From IMG/VR virus record IMGVR_UViG_3300042453_004296, positions 1 through 64,000 of that record: 64,000 nt of DNA; one strand, written 5' to 3'. Position numbers and translations under genes: made by a program. Positions 34,084 to 44,461 of this stretch are shown here, in pieces. The DNA is from a virus. The notes under the pieces were generated by a model. That model ran no database searches. It saw nothing but the letters and a program-made list of their open reading frames with translations, and was not told the origin of the DNA. Every line of letters begins with the position of its first letter. Within the stretch, counting starts at the first letter, position 1.

Positions 34084-35621
34084 TATGATAGTGTGCCTTC
34101 TGCGTTAAGTTTACTAATTATAGTTTCAAAATTATTCTCTAATTCCTCAGATATATATTGTGGTTTAATAAATCCGGTTAAAGGTTGACCTGTTGTTCCG
34201 GATGGTTTTTTAACATCTAAGATAAGATAATTACCATTTGGTATTACTCTATATATGCAAAAATGATCTAATAGTGAGCCGGTTTGAATTCCAGGTTTAA
34301 CTTTTAAAGTTAAGCTACCTGATATGTTTGTTCCACTTCCGGTATTTGCTGTTCCTATTTCATATATGGTATGGGTTTTATTTTTATCGTATTCAAAGCG
34401 AATAAAATCCCCAGGTTGTGGTTGGAATGGTAAAGTTATATTTGAAAATCCAAATGCTGTTGAAGCAGTAGGCATAAGTTGGGTGTATTGGTCACTATAC
34501 AAGCCAGTTAATGCTTTAGAAGCTGTTAAAACAGAGTACTCAGTTGATGGATTAGTTGACCATGTTCCTATTGACCAGTATGAGCTTGTTATGTAATTAG
34601 TAGCTATATATGATTGGTATGATCTAAAATATGTATTATATCCCCCATCAAGAGCTAATATTTTCATATTTGCTGAGTTATTGTCACTTTCTAGTCTGTA
34701 TCTGACTTCAATTTGGTCTCCGGTTACGAAATTAGTGGCTACACTTGTAGCGTAGATAGTATATACTACACCAGCATCATTTGGGTTAGCGACTGTATAG
34801 TACTTTGTTGTAGGTGAGTTAGGGCTTGCTCCTTCTAATGGTATAGGTGAACCATTTTTCCAAATTTGGAGATAAAAAGTATTTCCATTGTCAGCATTGT
34901 TTTCTAATTTATAATCAACTCTAGCTGTGAATTTTAATAAGGTACCTTGATCTGAGGTATTATTAGGTAGGGTATAGATATAAGTTGATGGGTTGTAGTT
35001 ATTTCCTGTATCATCTATTTCTGTTCCAAAGTCTAATTTTTGGTATGAAGTATTATTTATAGTAGCAGATTGTGCTTTTTTGGCTTCAAAATAGTAGTTA
35101 TAAGCTGTTTCTGAACTGACTGCTAGGTAACTTGCTCCAAAGCTCATTGTGTGAATGTAATCCATTCTTCCAGAGCCTGTTTCTGTTACTGCTATAGTTT
35201 CAATTTTTCCTATGCCTGTTGTTGTTTTATTTCCTAGTAATGTAGTAAATAATGTAGTACCATCTAAACTAGTAACATTTACTGTTTTTCCAATTTCAAA
35301 ATTTTGATTTAGATTTAATAATGCAAATGAATTAGCTTGGGGTGTTATAACATTACCTTGAGAATCAATTAAATATTTAATAAAATAAGCCGTTTGATCT
35401 ATAATTTCAGGGCCTGTGCCTCCTATACCGTTAAAATATGCAAAATAAGTTTGGTTTTTTTCGGCTGAAGATAAGGTTCCTTGTCCGCTACCATCTGTGG
35501 TAGTAGTGTTGAAATCACCTATGATGCTATTTCCTAATAAAAACTTTTGAGGGTCATTATCAATACTTGTAGGTATAGGTGAATTATTTTTTGTTTTAAA
35601 TACAGTTGTAAAATTAGCCAT
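34083..35621 (-). CDS. Tail structural protein
   Basis: The 512-residue beta-rich protein includes a jelly-roll-like segment (TLLKFTARVDYKLENNADNG, IEVRYRLESDNNSANMKILA), suggesting a carbohydrate- or receptor-facing domain. The C-terminal region ends with a helical tail (KPQYISEELENNFETIISKL). It lies among baseplate and fibre genes. Confidence 0.6.
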   Translation of the reverse strand: MANFTTVFKTKNNSPIPTSIDNDPQKFLLGNSIIGDFNTTTTDGSGQGTLSSAEKNQTYFAYFNGIGGTGPEIIDQTAYFIKYLIDSQGNVITPQANSFALLNLNQNFEIGKTVNVTSLDGTTLFTTLLGNKTTTGIGKIETIAVTETGSGRMDYIHTMSFGASYLAVSSETAYNYYFEAKKAQSATINNTSYQKLDFGTEIDDTGNNYNPSTYIYTLPNNTSDQGTLLKFTARVDYKLENNADNGNTFYLQIWKNGSPIPLEGASPNSPTTKYYTVANPNDAGVVYTIYATSVATNFVTGDQIEVRYRLESDNNSANMKILALDGGYNTYFRSYQSYIATNYITSSYWSIGTWSTNPSTEYSVLTASKALTGLYSDQYTQLMPTASTAFGFSNITLPFQPQPGDFIRFEYDKNKTHTIYEIGTANTGSGTNISGSLTLKVKPGIQTGSLLDHFCIYRVIPNGNYLILDVKKPSGTTGQPLTGFIKPQYISEELENNFETIISKLNAEGTLS

Positions 35622-35629
35622 AAACTTAT

Positions 35630-36598
35630 TTATACATTATTTACATATGATGTTGTTCTACTACCATTATACCTAATACCAGACCAGGCTCTTGAACTAT
35701 AATTTGAATCTTGAACATATGCTTTATCAGCAGTTCCAGATATGATAAGACCAAAGTTAACAGGTGTCACAGGATTTTGAGAGTAATCTACATCCATCCA
35801 AACATTTGAGTATTGGGGTGTTTCAGCATTATCTAATAATGGATTATAATCATTATAATCAAAATTAATTTGGTCTGGGTCAAAAATTACTAATGATGAT
35901 GAACCATTAAATACAGATGATTGGGTTATATTCCATGTAATGTTGGTTACAGTAGCGGCTGCTCCTAATCCCGTTGAAACTGTTGTTATAAATGTATCTG
36001 TTTCTAGTAATCCATCTACAATAGTTGTAGAAGATCCTGATAATACTGAAGGGGAGATAGTTAAGCTAGCTATAGAGTATATGTAATCTGGGTTTGATGG
36101 TGGGGCAGATACTAGTGCGGATCCTATTATGTTTCTATTAGTTTGTATTATAATAAAAGTGCTGGTTAGGTTATTACTACTAGTAGCTGAGAGGGAAAAA
36201 CTAAGTGGTATGTTTGGGGTGTTATCAAGTGTGTATGTAGAGGTTAGGTTGTTGAAATACCCTAATGGGTTAGTACTGGCTGTTAGTGATGCGGTTAATG
36301 GTACTAGTGTGCTTAGGGGGAAATTAAAACTAGATTGTGTGGCTATTAGTTTATAGTCATTAATATCTCCTATAGAAGATGTTGTTGGTTGTGGGTAAGT
36401 TAAACCAAATATAAAATAATCATTTTGAACTTGTGTTGTAGCAATATTATATTGTAATGTACCTACATCCCCATGATTAATACGGATTGAAGTCATTTGA
36501 GCCAAATAATCAGATTTATCTGTGCCATTAGCATCAAATTTATTGATCTTTAAGTATTTTACACCATCATTATATATGGTTCCGTATCCTGTAGGCAT
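35630..36598 (-). CDS. Tail structural protein
   Basis: The 322-residue product begins MPTGYGTIYNDGVKYLKINK and is rich in Ser, Thr and Asn throughout. Predicted mainly beta strand. Its position between the 1215-residue protein and the 512-residue protein places it in the tail fibre or baseplate periphery. No known motif. Confidence 0.6.
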   Translation of the reverse strand: MPTGYGTIYNDGVKYLKINKFDANGTDKSDYLAQMTSIRINHGDVGTLQYNIATTQVQNDYFIFGLTYPQPTTSSIGDINDYKLIATQSSFNFPLSTLVPLTASLTASTNPLGYFNNLTSTYTLDNTPNIPLSFSLSATSSNNLTSTFIIIQTNRNIIGSALVSAPPSNPDYIYSIASLTISPSVLSGSSTTIVDGLLETDTFITTVSTGLGAAATVTNITWNITQSSVFNGSSSLVIFDPDQINFDYNDYNPLLDNAETPQYSNVWMDVDYSQNPVTPVNFGLIISGTADKAYVQDSNYSSRAWSGIRYNGSRTTSYVNNV

Positions 36599-36612
36599 AT
36601 GACTATTTTATT

Positions 36613-39600
36613 TTATCCTTGTGTAAAAGCTGTAGGTACTCCTGGTGGGTTAATATTAAGGAAACTACCTGTATCAAACCATAAATATATCTCACCTTGG
36701 TTTGGTGAAGTATTGATATCTAAGAAATCAGATAATGGGGTTATGTTACTTACGTATAATGTAGGAGTATATGTGTTTTGTACAATAGAAGGTAATTTAA
36801 AATCATTAGCACTATTTAATTCACCATTTGTTACTACAAACTCTGTACCTGGTAATTCACCGTTATAGAATTCATCTTGTGAAGAATGGGATATATAAGA
36901 TACACCAATTGAGCTAGTATAATCTTGTACCCAATCTTGAGCAAATGTTGTAGTGTTATATTGATTAAATGTTCCTCCAGTGCTACCACTTATAAAAGCA
37001 GTATTGATAGAACCAGTATATACTAAATCTTCTCCATAATTAAATGAACTACTTAAGCCTAGACTTGAAGAGTAAACATTTAAGTTTTGATATTGAGTAT
37101 CATAGACTTGTGGTTGAGGATACTTATTTCTTTCTAATAAATGTTGTTTAATAACTACACCTGATGTTAGACTTGTTCTTGCAGGAACAAAATCTTTAAT
37201 CATTTTAAATAATGAATTATCAAAATATTTAATTAATCTTACATAGTCTGTTAAATCATAAGTATCAAAATATTTTTGGAAGAAATTATTACTTAAAACA
37301 TTTAAGTCTGGGTATGAAGTAGCAGATGATGATACTTGTCTTGGGTCACCAATATATTCTCCTATATTAAAATATCCTAATGATTCAATAACATCATCAT
37401 TAATTTCATTTTGAGGTGAAAAAGCAACTTCTAATAAGTTAACATCAGGTGATTCACTACCTAATGAAGGATATGATTGTTCTATAGAAATATATTGTGA
37501 TATAACACTTCCTGTAGGTAAACTAGAAGATACAATTTGTATTTTATCTGTTACTCTACCTTTTAGGCCTACTACAGGTGAATTTAAGAATCTTGGTCCT
37601 ACATTAGTTACATACCAAGGATTATTACCTATGTTTATAACAGTATTGTTAGGTCCCCATATGCTGCTACTAAATGATTGAGTTGTAGGCCAAGAACCTG
37701 TTACTTTAGGGTGAACTGAAGTAAGTCCTGGGCTTCCAGGTATAAGAGAGGATGTAGTAGTTATTAAATCTGCTCCTAATGGTAATCTATGAGCTAAATA
37801 ATTAGCATAGTCTATTTCATTGCTGTAGTCTATAGATTGGGGGTTCATTATAAAATCCTTAAACGAATCCACACTTCCTGTTCTAGCCCAAAATCTTAAT
37901 TCTTGATATGAACCTGTAAATGGGGTAAAATTACGGCCACTTATATTAACAAAACTATCAGCATTTAAAGTAAAATAGCTACCGCTTGGCCAAGCTAAAC
38001 TACTTGTAGTTATAGATGAAGAAGCTAAATATCCTATTTGATTTCCATCATATCCATCATAATATAAGCTATTACCAGCGTATAAAGTATAAGTACTGCC
38101 TGATCTATTAACCATTACTGACCACCATCCTTCATTAAAAAATGGTAAATAAACACTAGCTGTAGCGTTAGGGAAGGAAGTATTAGGGTAAAAATCTAGT
38201 TTAGCAAATTGGTAAGAAGCAGAAGGAGTTGACCCACTATATGAGGCACTGGTGTATCCAGAACCAGTGTATAATAAAGTTAATCCTGCTTGTATTATGT
38301 TTCCACTTCCAGATGTTATCAAAAATATACTTTGAGAGTGATAGGTGTTAGTTAAGCCAGCAGTTTTAAATCGCAATTGAATACTTTCAGGGCGATTATT
38401 ATTAGCACTCCAACTTGGGTGGAGAATGAATGTATTTTCTAACCAGTTAACCCCAATATTATTATCATAAAATGAATCAAAAGCATAATTAAATTGTTGA
38501 TCAAAGTAATCATAAGTAGAAGTATCTTTATCTCTACCTCCAAACTCACTAATTCTTAAAACAGTATCAGGTACACCAAAACAATTTATTAATGCACGTA
38601 AACCAGGTATAGTACCTTTAGTTTTAGCTAAATAAGGTAAGTTATGGTAAATACGTTTATATATTTCCTTATTGTAATCATCTATTGGAGTAACAGATGC
38701 TTCGTATGAAGCCGTTACATATTCTGTAATTAAATCTGATCCTGTCGGGGTTAGGTTGATACCAGTGCTTCCTGTGTTAAATCCAGTGAATGCATTAAAT
38801 AAATCACCAGATGTAAAGTTGTTTTGGTATATCTTTACACCAAATGATTTCAATGCTTCAGCTACTAAATCTTTAGAAATACCAAAATCTAATCTATTAT
38901 CTGCGTTGTAACGGTTGGTTACATCTTTATAGTAAGTCCAAATACTATCATAGTGTTGTCCTACTAATTCAACAAATAAATAATATGGAGCATTTCTTTC
39001 ATCATCTCTGAGATATTCAGGGATAGCATAATATAAGTAATCTTGGTTATTTTCATCATATAATGATGCACTTAATAATCTTCCCCCATAGTATGTGTCT
39101 CCATATGTAGCGCTACCAAACCATGTTAATGCTTGGGTACTACCAGTTGAATATAAAGTGTAAGGTACAGTATTGTTAGATTTAGGCCAAGTGTATGAAC
39201 CTGATTCATAATACATGTAATACTCATATCCATCAAAATTTTTAATTATACTCTTTATTTTATCTTGTATAATGATTGAGCTACTAAGAGATGAAGTAAC
39301 ATTAGTAATAGCATTTAATTCATTATTATAGTCTTCTATTTGTTTTACTTTATAATAAAAATTTGATAGTCGTTGATATGCAGATGAAAAATGGATAAAA
39401 TCTGAGAAGTTAGTGTAATCAATACTTATTTCAATACTTTTTTCAGCTAAAAAGCTTTCTATTTGGTTAATAGAAGAAGTAAGAGTATTTGATAATAACG
39501 TACTATAATTTACATAATCAGTAGTGTTATTAACTTTATCAGGTAATGATATATTAAAATTGGGACCTTGTAAATCAAAAGTAACTACAGATGGTAATAC

Positions 39601-40260
39601 AGATTCTGGGGTTAAGGATATGGCAAATACTAAAGAATCTGCTATTTTAGTAACTATCCATAGTGAGGTGTTAATTACTATGTTAGTAGATAATGGGGTT
39701 GCTAAATTAACTATAACCTCATATGTATTTGGGTCATAGTCAAAATTATTAGCTACTACTAAATTATCATTGCCAAAGTTTAAGTAAAATTCATTGATGT
39801 AAATAGAATTATCATTATTAATCTCAGACTTAAATATTTCTAATTCATTCGTTAATGTAATAGGGAAAGATAAAAAATCTAATTTTAATTCTGTTCTATC
39901 AGCCGATATACTTTTTATTATAAGGTTTTGGTTAGTAGGAGATGTTTGAAGTTGATTCCTATAAAAATTATAATATGTTTCAAAATCACCATTATTATAA
40001 CCTTTTCTATTTATATCACCTATTGGATCAATATCAATATCTGAGATATTATTAGATACAACAGTTCCATTGGTTGGAAAAGCATAGTTATTGTAGTTAT
40101 ATTCTACATTTTTAAATAATTTATTAGGTGTAGTTATAACATATTCTATGTAATCAATAGAAGGATTAAACGTTGTTCCTATCTGGGTTGATTGGATTAG
40201 GCTAATGTCTCTAGATGGGTACAGAGATTGGGGTGATATTTGGGATATGTTTATAGCCAT
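36613..40260 (-). CDS. Large baseplate/tail protein
   Basis: At 1215 residues this is the largest protein in the window. The middle part has NLPYLAKTKGTIPGLRALIN followed by CFGVPDTVLRISEFGGRD (about 545-590), a segment typical of phage tail proteins acting between baseplate and fibre. A later region (about 600-830) has a LamG/concanavalin-like beta layout (IQLRFKTAGLTNTYHSQSIF, GWWSVMVNRSGSTYTLYAGN). It occupies the position of T4 gp7 after gp6, but homology to gp7 cannot be shown from the sequence alone. Confidence 0.7.
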   Translation of the reverse strand: MAINISQISPQSLYPSRDISLIQSTQIGTTFNPSIDYIEYVITTPNKLFKNVEYNYNNYAFPTNGTVVSNNISDIDIDPIGDINRKGYNNGDFETYYNFYRNQLQTSPTNQNLIIKSISADRTELKLDFLSFPITLTNELEIFKSEINNDNSIYINEFYLNFGNDNLVVANNFDYDPNTYEVIVNLATPLSTNIVINTSLWIVTKIADSLVFAISLTPESVLPSVVTFDLQGPNFNISLPDKVNNTTDYVNYSTLLSNTLTSSINQIESFLAEKSIEISIDYTNFSDFIHFSSAYQRLSNFYYKVKQIEDYNNELNAITNVTSSLSSSIIIQDKIKSIIKNFDGYEYYMYYESGSYTWPKSNNTVPYTLYSTGSTQALTWFGSATYGDTYYGGRLLSASLYDENNQDYLYYAIPEYLRDDERNAPYYLFVELVGQHYDSIWTYYKDVTNRYNADNRLDFGISKDLVAEALKSFGVKIYQNNFTSGDLFNAFTGFNTGSTGINLTPTGSDLITEYVTASYEASVTPIDDYNKEIYKRIYHNLPYLAKTKGTIPGLRALINCFGVPDTVLRISEFGGRDKDTSTYDYFDQQFNYAFDSFYDNNIGVNWLENTFILHPSWSANNNRPESIQLRFKTAGLTNTYHSQSIFLITSGSGNIIQAGLTLLYTGSGYTSASYSGSTPSASYQFAKLDFYPNTSFPNATASVYLPFFNEGWWSVMVNRSGSTYTLYAGNSLYYDGYDGNQIGYLASSSITTSSLAWPSGSYFTLNADSFVNISGRNFTPFTGSYQELRFWARTGSVDSFKDFIMNPQSIDYSNEIDYANYLAHRLPLGADLITTTSSLIPGSPGLTSVHPKVTGSWPTTQSFSSSIWGPNNTVINIGNNPWYVTNVGPRFLNSPVVGLKGRVTDKIQIVSSSLPTGSVISQYISIEQSYPSLGSESPDVNLLEVAFSPQNEINDDVIESLGYFNIGEYIGDPRQVSSSATSYPDLNVLSNNFFQKYFDTYDLTDYVRLIKYFDNSLFKMIKDFVPARTSLTSGVVIKQHLLERNKYPQPQVYDTQYQNLNVYSSSLGLSSSFNYGEDLVYTGSINTAFISGSTGGTFNQYNTTTFAQDWVQDYTSSIGVSYISHSSQDEFYNGELPGTEFVVTNGELNSANDFKLPSIVQNTYTPTLYVSNITPLSDFLDINTSPNQGEIYLWFDTGSFLNINPPGVPTAFTQG

Positions 40261-40610
40261 TATAGTATATTTAAGCTAGATGATAACTGTGTGTTGGTTA
40301 ATCTCTGTTGGGTATCTAGTAGTTGTTGTCTTAAAGATGTTATCTCATCTAATAATAATTGGGTTTCTTCATTTGGGGCGGATGCATTAATATATTCTCC
40401 ACTACTTTTTACTAAATATTCATGTGAATTAATGTTTCCGTTTGTTGGGATATCATAGAATATTTTGTCATAATAAGTAAAAAATTCTTCAACAGTTATA
40501 GTATCTTCTACCGGAGGTGCCGGTGGAGTAAATTGATTAAATGAAGTGTCAATAACTTTTTTATATTGAACACTATCATAAACTGTTTTATTTAGAGTAT
40601 AATTAGCCAT
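40260..40610 (-). CDS. Small tail-cluster protein with C-terminal coiled coil
   Basis: The 116-residue product has a Pro-rich linker (FTPPAPPVEDT), a folded segment and a C-terminal coiled coil (TQLLLDEITSLRQQLLDTQQ). It overlaps the upstream gene end and the downstream 1215-residue gene start. It is probably an assembly or linker protein of the baseplate. Confidence 0.6.
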   Translation of the reverse strand: MANYTLNKTVYDSVQYKKVIDTSFNQFTPPAPPVEDTITVEEFFTYYDKIFYDIPTNGNINSHEYLVKSSGEYINASAPNEETQLLLDEITSLRQQLLDTQQRLTNTQLSSSLNIL

Positions 40611-41718
40611 TTATGACTTTAAAATTAAAATTATCATTAAAGACAATAGTGCTACCATCAATGGTAGTTTTAACCAATATAGTATAATATCGTTCAGGCT
40701 CCAAGCCGTTCATGTAAAGATCAAAATAACTTCCACTTGGATCTACACTTAATTTAGTAAATTGAGTATCAAAATCAATTACATATTCATTGGTGTCTAA
40801 ATCTTTAATAGCATAATATGATGCTGTTGGTAAGTAATAATTTTGAGTAAAATATGAAGCTGTAGCGAATACTCTATTGGGGTACTCAGGTCTGCTATTT
40901 ACTCTAAATCTATTCACACTATCAGGATAAAAATTTCCAGGGTTATTATCTATAGCTATTGTTGCTGGTAGTATGTTTATTTCGGTTAGAGATCCAGTGT
41001 TAAATGAAAAATCATTCCATTTAAATTCTAACTGTGGTGGATAAATAGTATGGGTATCTCTTGAAAAATACTCCATAGTATTATTATACTGTAAATCATC
41101 TATAAATTCTACGGCTTGTTTAATGATAAACCCATTATTAGATATAGATCCACTTAACCATGCTTTTACAATATTAGTAACATCGGCGTTAATATCTTTA
41201 TCATCATAAAATGAAAATGATTGTGTAATGTAAATAGGTAAAACCGTAGCATTAGATGATCCAGTGTACCAAGTACCTCCCCCAGAGGTTGAACTATACG
41301 AGGCCGTAACAAATGATGAGAAACCTGATGTAGGCCAATTTCCACTGCCTGATGATGATCTAGAGTACCAGTTTACGCCATTAGTGTATTCGGGGGAATA
41401 GGTGTATTTTCCGGTACCCATATTCCATGAGCCCGATATAGGGTATATTTCTAGAGTTGTAGTTGAGTTTAATCCATTAATAACAGAAGCGTACATTTTT
41501 AAAGACGCACTCCATATGGCATTATTAATTTTATTAGTGATAATATCTGATATCTCAGTATCTGAGAATTGGATTAGTATTCTGCTGGTTTGGGTATTGC
41601 CGCTGTCTTGGGAATCTTCAATACTTACAGATAATATCTCATCCAATCCAGTGTTTTTATTTGGGTACCTAGAGTAGATGGTTGCATCTTTTGAAGGGAA
41701 TATTTTGTATACTGCCAT
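40603..41718 (-). CDS. DNRLRE-domain baseplate/tail protein
   Basis: The 371-residue product starts MAVYKIFPSKDATIYSRYPN, followed by KNTGLDEILSVS: the opening of a DNRLRE-type beta-sandwich domain. It continues with the usual DINADVTNIVKAWLSGSISN and NNGFIIKQ. The C-terminal 90 residues resemble a fibronectin-like domain (LEPERYYTILVKTTIDG). DNRLRE domains are associated with extracellular carbohydrate-binding proteins, so surface contact is plausible. A late motif lies 4 bases before the ATG. Confidence 0.7.
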   Translation of the reverse strand: MAVYKIFPSKDATIYSRYPNKNTGLDEILSVSIEDSQDSGNTQTSRILIQFSDTEISDIITNKINNAIWSASLKMYASVINGLNSTTTLEIYPISGSWNMGTGKYTYSPEYTNGVNWYSRSSSGSGNWPTSGFSSFVTASYSSTSGGGTWYTGSSNATVLPIYITQSFSFYDDKDINADVTNIVKAWLSGSISNNGFIIKQAVEFIDDLQYNNTMEYFSRDTHTIYPPQLEFKWNDFSFNTGSLTEINILPATIAIDNNPGNFYPDSVNRFRVNSRPEYPNRVFATASYFTQNYYLPTASYYAIKDLDTNEYVIDFDTQFTKLSVDPSGSYFDLYMNGLEPERYYTILVKTTIDGSTIVFNDNFNFKVING

Positions 41719-41722
41719 TTGT

Positions 41723-41731
41723 TATAAATAT
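41723..41731 (-). promoter_or_regulatory. Putative late promoter adjoining the DNRLRE gene
   Basis: TATATTTATAAC on the minus strand, with only four bases before the ATG, so the mRNA would be leaderless or nearly so. Confidence 0.5.
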
Positions 41732-41737
41732 AATTTA

Positions 41738-43588
41738 TTAAAAAGATACAACTTTACCTTTAATATCTACATCAGGATATTTTACTTCAAATATCATTGG
41801 GTCTAAAGATGGATAAATAACATTATTTTGAGTAGCACCTATGATATCATATGAGTATTGAGAATATCCTAAAACCTCTCCACTTTTATTAGTTATAGAC
41901 ACATTTTTAACGGTTTGAACACCTGCTACTTTATCTAAAAGTAAATATATATCTTTTAAAATAATAGGCTCATTAATTTGCCAATTATTTATGTTAAAAT
42001 ATTCTTTCAATCCAGTAATGCAATTAAATATAACCTCATTGCTATTATATTGAGGATATACAATTACCTCAAAATCTACACCTATGTTAATAATAAAAGC
42101 ATCTTTGATTTTAATAGAATCATTTATTACTCGATTCTGTGATAAATAAGTAGATAAGTTTTGTTTTAGTGCTGGGGATGCTTGGGTTAAATTACCGTTT
42201 ATATTGTATGATAAAACAAATAGGTCTAATATAGATGGAGTTTCGCCTGGTAGTAGTGATGCTATCTTTTGTGATTCTATGTATGCTTTAGATATAGTAC
42301 CATAATCTGAGGGCATACTTAATGCTCGTACTAAATAGTCATCTAACGTTACACTTCTTTGCTGGGTTGTAAAACTAGCCAAAGAATTAAGTCTAATTTG
42401 TTCAACTGTATCCCCAGGGCTACCACCATTAGCTGAGTTAGCGTTGTTGGTGGATACTGAGTTAAATACGTACTGGGCTAGTGTAGGGTCTAGTCCATTA
42501 TTTAGTTTTATGTTTTCTTTAGTTGTAATAACATTTAATACGTTTGATCCTACATTTGATGTTAATCCTCCTCCTGTTAGGTATCTTACAGTTAAGGTAA
42601 TATTATTTGGAGCAATACCATAAGTATCAGTATATAAAAAATTTACAGGAGAATAAGCAGTTGTTAGTTTTGATCTTTTATAGGGTAAACCTAAACCTAC
42701 ATTATCAGGGTTAGGGGTAATTTCTTCATCAATATTAGCAGTGTTAGTTCCGGCTCCAAATTGTATTTGTAATGTAGTAGGTGTTATAAAACGAGTTACA
42801 AATCTACGAGGTACTTTTTTAAGTTGGAGTAAAAATGGAGTATTACCTTGGTCAGCTGAGAAATTAGGGTTATTTATATTAGTGTTTTTAATAGTGTCAT
42901 AGATCATCTCTTGAGCAAGATATGGTACTTCATACCACTTATTACCATCACTATCTGTAATGTCTAATATTCCTATTATATTTCCTTGTTCAATTTCTAC
43001 AGTTGGGTATTTTTGTACAGGTCCAAATGAGAATGTAGCTGTTTTTATTTCAGCAGATATTGCTTTCCTAGTTTTTTTCAATAAGAAATAATCAACATCT
43101 GTTCCGGTCGTTTGGTATATGGTTACAGTTGTTGGGTCTTGTGAACTTGAAAATGCAAAATCAATTGGATCTTGAATTAAGAATGGAGTGCTGTTTGATA
43201 AGTTACTGTTTACAACAGTATTTTCTGCTATTTGGGTAGCATAAATATAATCAGGTTGTGAATTAATTGCCGGAACTTGTTGATATATATCAATATCTAC
43301 TGTAGCTACTCCTGTAACTTTAGGGCGATATCCTAACATATATGCTAAAGTATATATGTTATCTTGTTGGCGAGCGTATTGTATAAAGTTTTCTTGTATT
43401 TGATTATCAAGATAAAACGATAAAACATCTCCTACATACGCAGACATTTCTAAGAACATATTTCCCGGTGACGATGGGGTAAAATCCGAGTATGTTGATG
43501 GAAAGTATGTTTTGGCAAATTCAGTTAATGAGTATTTGTATTCGCCAAAGTCCTTATTTATATAATTTATATTTATATTTTCTGCCAT
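41738..43588 (-). CDS. Baseplate wedge protein, T4 gp6/J-like
   Basis: The 616-residue protein has the gp6-type opening NYINKDFGEYKYSLTEFAKT, YFPSTYSDFTPSSPGNMFLE and YVGDVLSFYLDNQIQE. The C-terminal half holds SLASFTTQQRSVTLDDYLVR and ALSMPSDYGTISKAYIE, the hallmark of J/gp6 proteins. These form the ring of the baseplate around the hub. It directly follows the gp25-like gene, as in other T4-type phages. Confidence 0.92.
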   Translation of the reverse strand: MAENININYINKDFGEYKYSLTEFAKTYFPSTYSDFTPSSPGNMFLEMSAYVGDVLSFYLDNQIQENFIQYARQQDNIYTLAYMLGYRPKVTGVATVDIDIYQQVPAINSQPDYIYATQIAENTVVNSNLSNSTPFLIQDPIDFAFSSSQDPTTVTIYQTTGTDVDYFLLKKTRKAISAEIKTATFSFGPVQKYPTVEIEQGNIIGILDITDSDGNKWYEVPYLAQEMIYDTIKNTNINNPNFSADQGNTPFLLQLKKVPRRFVTRFITPTTLQIQFGAGTNTANIDEEITPNPDNVGLGLPYKRSKLTTAYSPVNFLYTDTYGIAPNNITLTVRYLTGGGLTSNVGSNVLNVITTKENIKLNNGLDPTLAQYVFNSVSTNNANSANGGSPGDTVEQIRLNSLASFTTQQRSVTLDDYLVRALSMPSDYGTISKAYIESQKIASLLPGETPSILDLFVLSYNINGNLTQASPALKQNLSTYLSQNRVINDSIKIKDAFIINIGVDFEVIVYPQYNSNEVIFNCITGLKEYFNINNWQINEPIILKDIYLLLDKVAGVQTVKNVSITNKSGEVLGYSQYSYDIIGATQNNVIYPSLDPMIFEVKYPDVDIKGKVVSF

Positions 43589-43589
43589 G

Positions 43590-44081
43590 TTATATATTTA
43601 ATATTATCTGGTTGTTAGGCCCGTTCATAAATGAGTAGGTTAAAACTATGTTGATAGAGTTAATATCATAGTTTGGGGTAATTACTAGACTTTGTATGTT
43701 TAGTTGGGGGAAATTACTTTGTATTTCTTGTTGTAGTGTTGTTTGTAATGTTGATATATTCATATCAGCATAAGCTGTGGATATCCCATTAGCATTATTT
43801 GTAGTTGAATACACATTAGGGTTAGGGATATCTCCTTCTATCATGTTTTGAAAAACATATCTTCTTAGATTACTACCATAATTGGGGTTTAAATATCTTT
43901 CACCCTTATTAGTCAACATAAAATTAATTAAATTAGAACGAATTTGTTCTGTAGAGGTGTATGTTGATGGGAATACAGCATCTGATCCGCTTATTGTTGA
44001 GCCAACAAACGGGATACTTACTCCTATTGCTACTTGATAATCAAGATTTAAAGGGTCAATATTTTCTACTCTATATGCCAT
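43590..44081 (-). CDS. Baseplate wedge protein, T4 gp25-like
   Basis: The 163-residue protein contains TSTEQIRSNLINFMLTNKGE and RYLNPNYGSNLRRYVFQNM, the GPW/gp25 family signature with the EIRxxLxxxL and GxR-x-x-P-x-x-G pattern. It forms part of the inner baseplate. The start shares an ATG/stop overlap with the upstream 120-residue gene. Confidence 0.93.
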   Translation of the reverse strand: MAYRVENIDPLNLDYQVAIGVSIPFVGSTISGSDAVFPSTYTSTEQIRSNLINFMLTNKGERYLNPNYGSNLRRYVFQNMIEGDIPNPNVYSTTNNANGISTAYADMNISTLQTTLQQEIQSNFPQLNIQSLVITPNYDINSINIVLTYSFMNGPNNQIILNI

Positions 44082-44443
44082 TATTTAGCGTTCATTAATC
44101 CCATTATTTGATCTAAGCCTACTTCGCCACCAGGTAAACTTGATCCTTCACTCATTGTACTAACCGGAGGAGGAGTATAAGCAGGTTGAGCGTGTGATGA
44201 ATTGGCAGTTATTACCGCATCAAATTCACCCCCGATCATGTTTTTTAGATTGCGTCTAAGATCATGATTCACTGTGGTTCCGTTTGGTTGAATTGATACG
44301 GGTTGGGGAGGAACAGGGATGTAGTTTTCTTGTACTACTGTTTTAGGTGATTTAACTGCTTCAAGTAGAATATCTTTTAATTCTTCTTGAATTGCTTCAC
44401 GTACTGCTTCTTTAATTAATTTTTTTAGTCCGTCGATTTTCAT
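44081..44443 (-). CDS. Putative internal protein with targeting leader inside baseplate cluster
   Basis: The 120-residue product starts MKIDGLKKLIKEAVREAIQE and continues to ILLEAVK, with three candidate sites (LIKE/A, AIQE/E, LLE/A). The rest is Pro-rich and partly disordered (YIPVPPQPVSIQPNG, PAYTPPPVSTMSEGSS). Although in the baseplate operon, the leader is the same as in head-core genes. Either it is packaged, or the helix has a second use in the baseplate. A late motif lies 5 bases upstream. Confidence 0.65.
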   Translation of the reverse strand: MKIDGLKKLIKEAVREAIQEELKDILLEAVKSPKTVVQENYIPVPPQPVSIQPNGTTVNHDLRRNLKNMIGGEFDAVITANSSHAQPAYTPPPVSTMSEGSSLPGGEVGLDQIMGLMNAK

Positions 44444-44448
44444 ATGTT

Positions 44449-44457
44449 TATAAATAT
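44449..44457 (-). promoter_or_regulatory. Putative late promoter for gp25-gp6 genes
   Basis: AATATTTATAAAC on the minus strand, five bases before the ATG at 44443. Confidence 0.5.
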
Positions 44458-44461
44458 TTGA

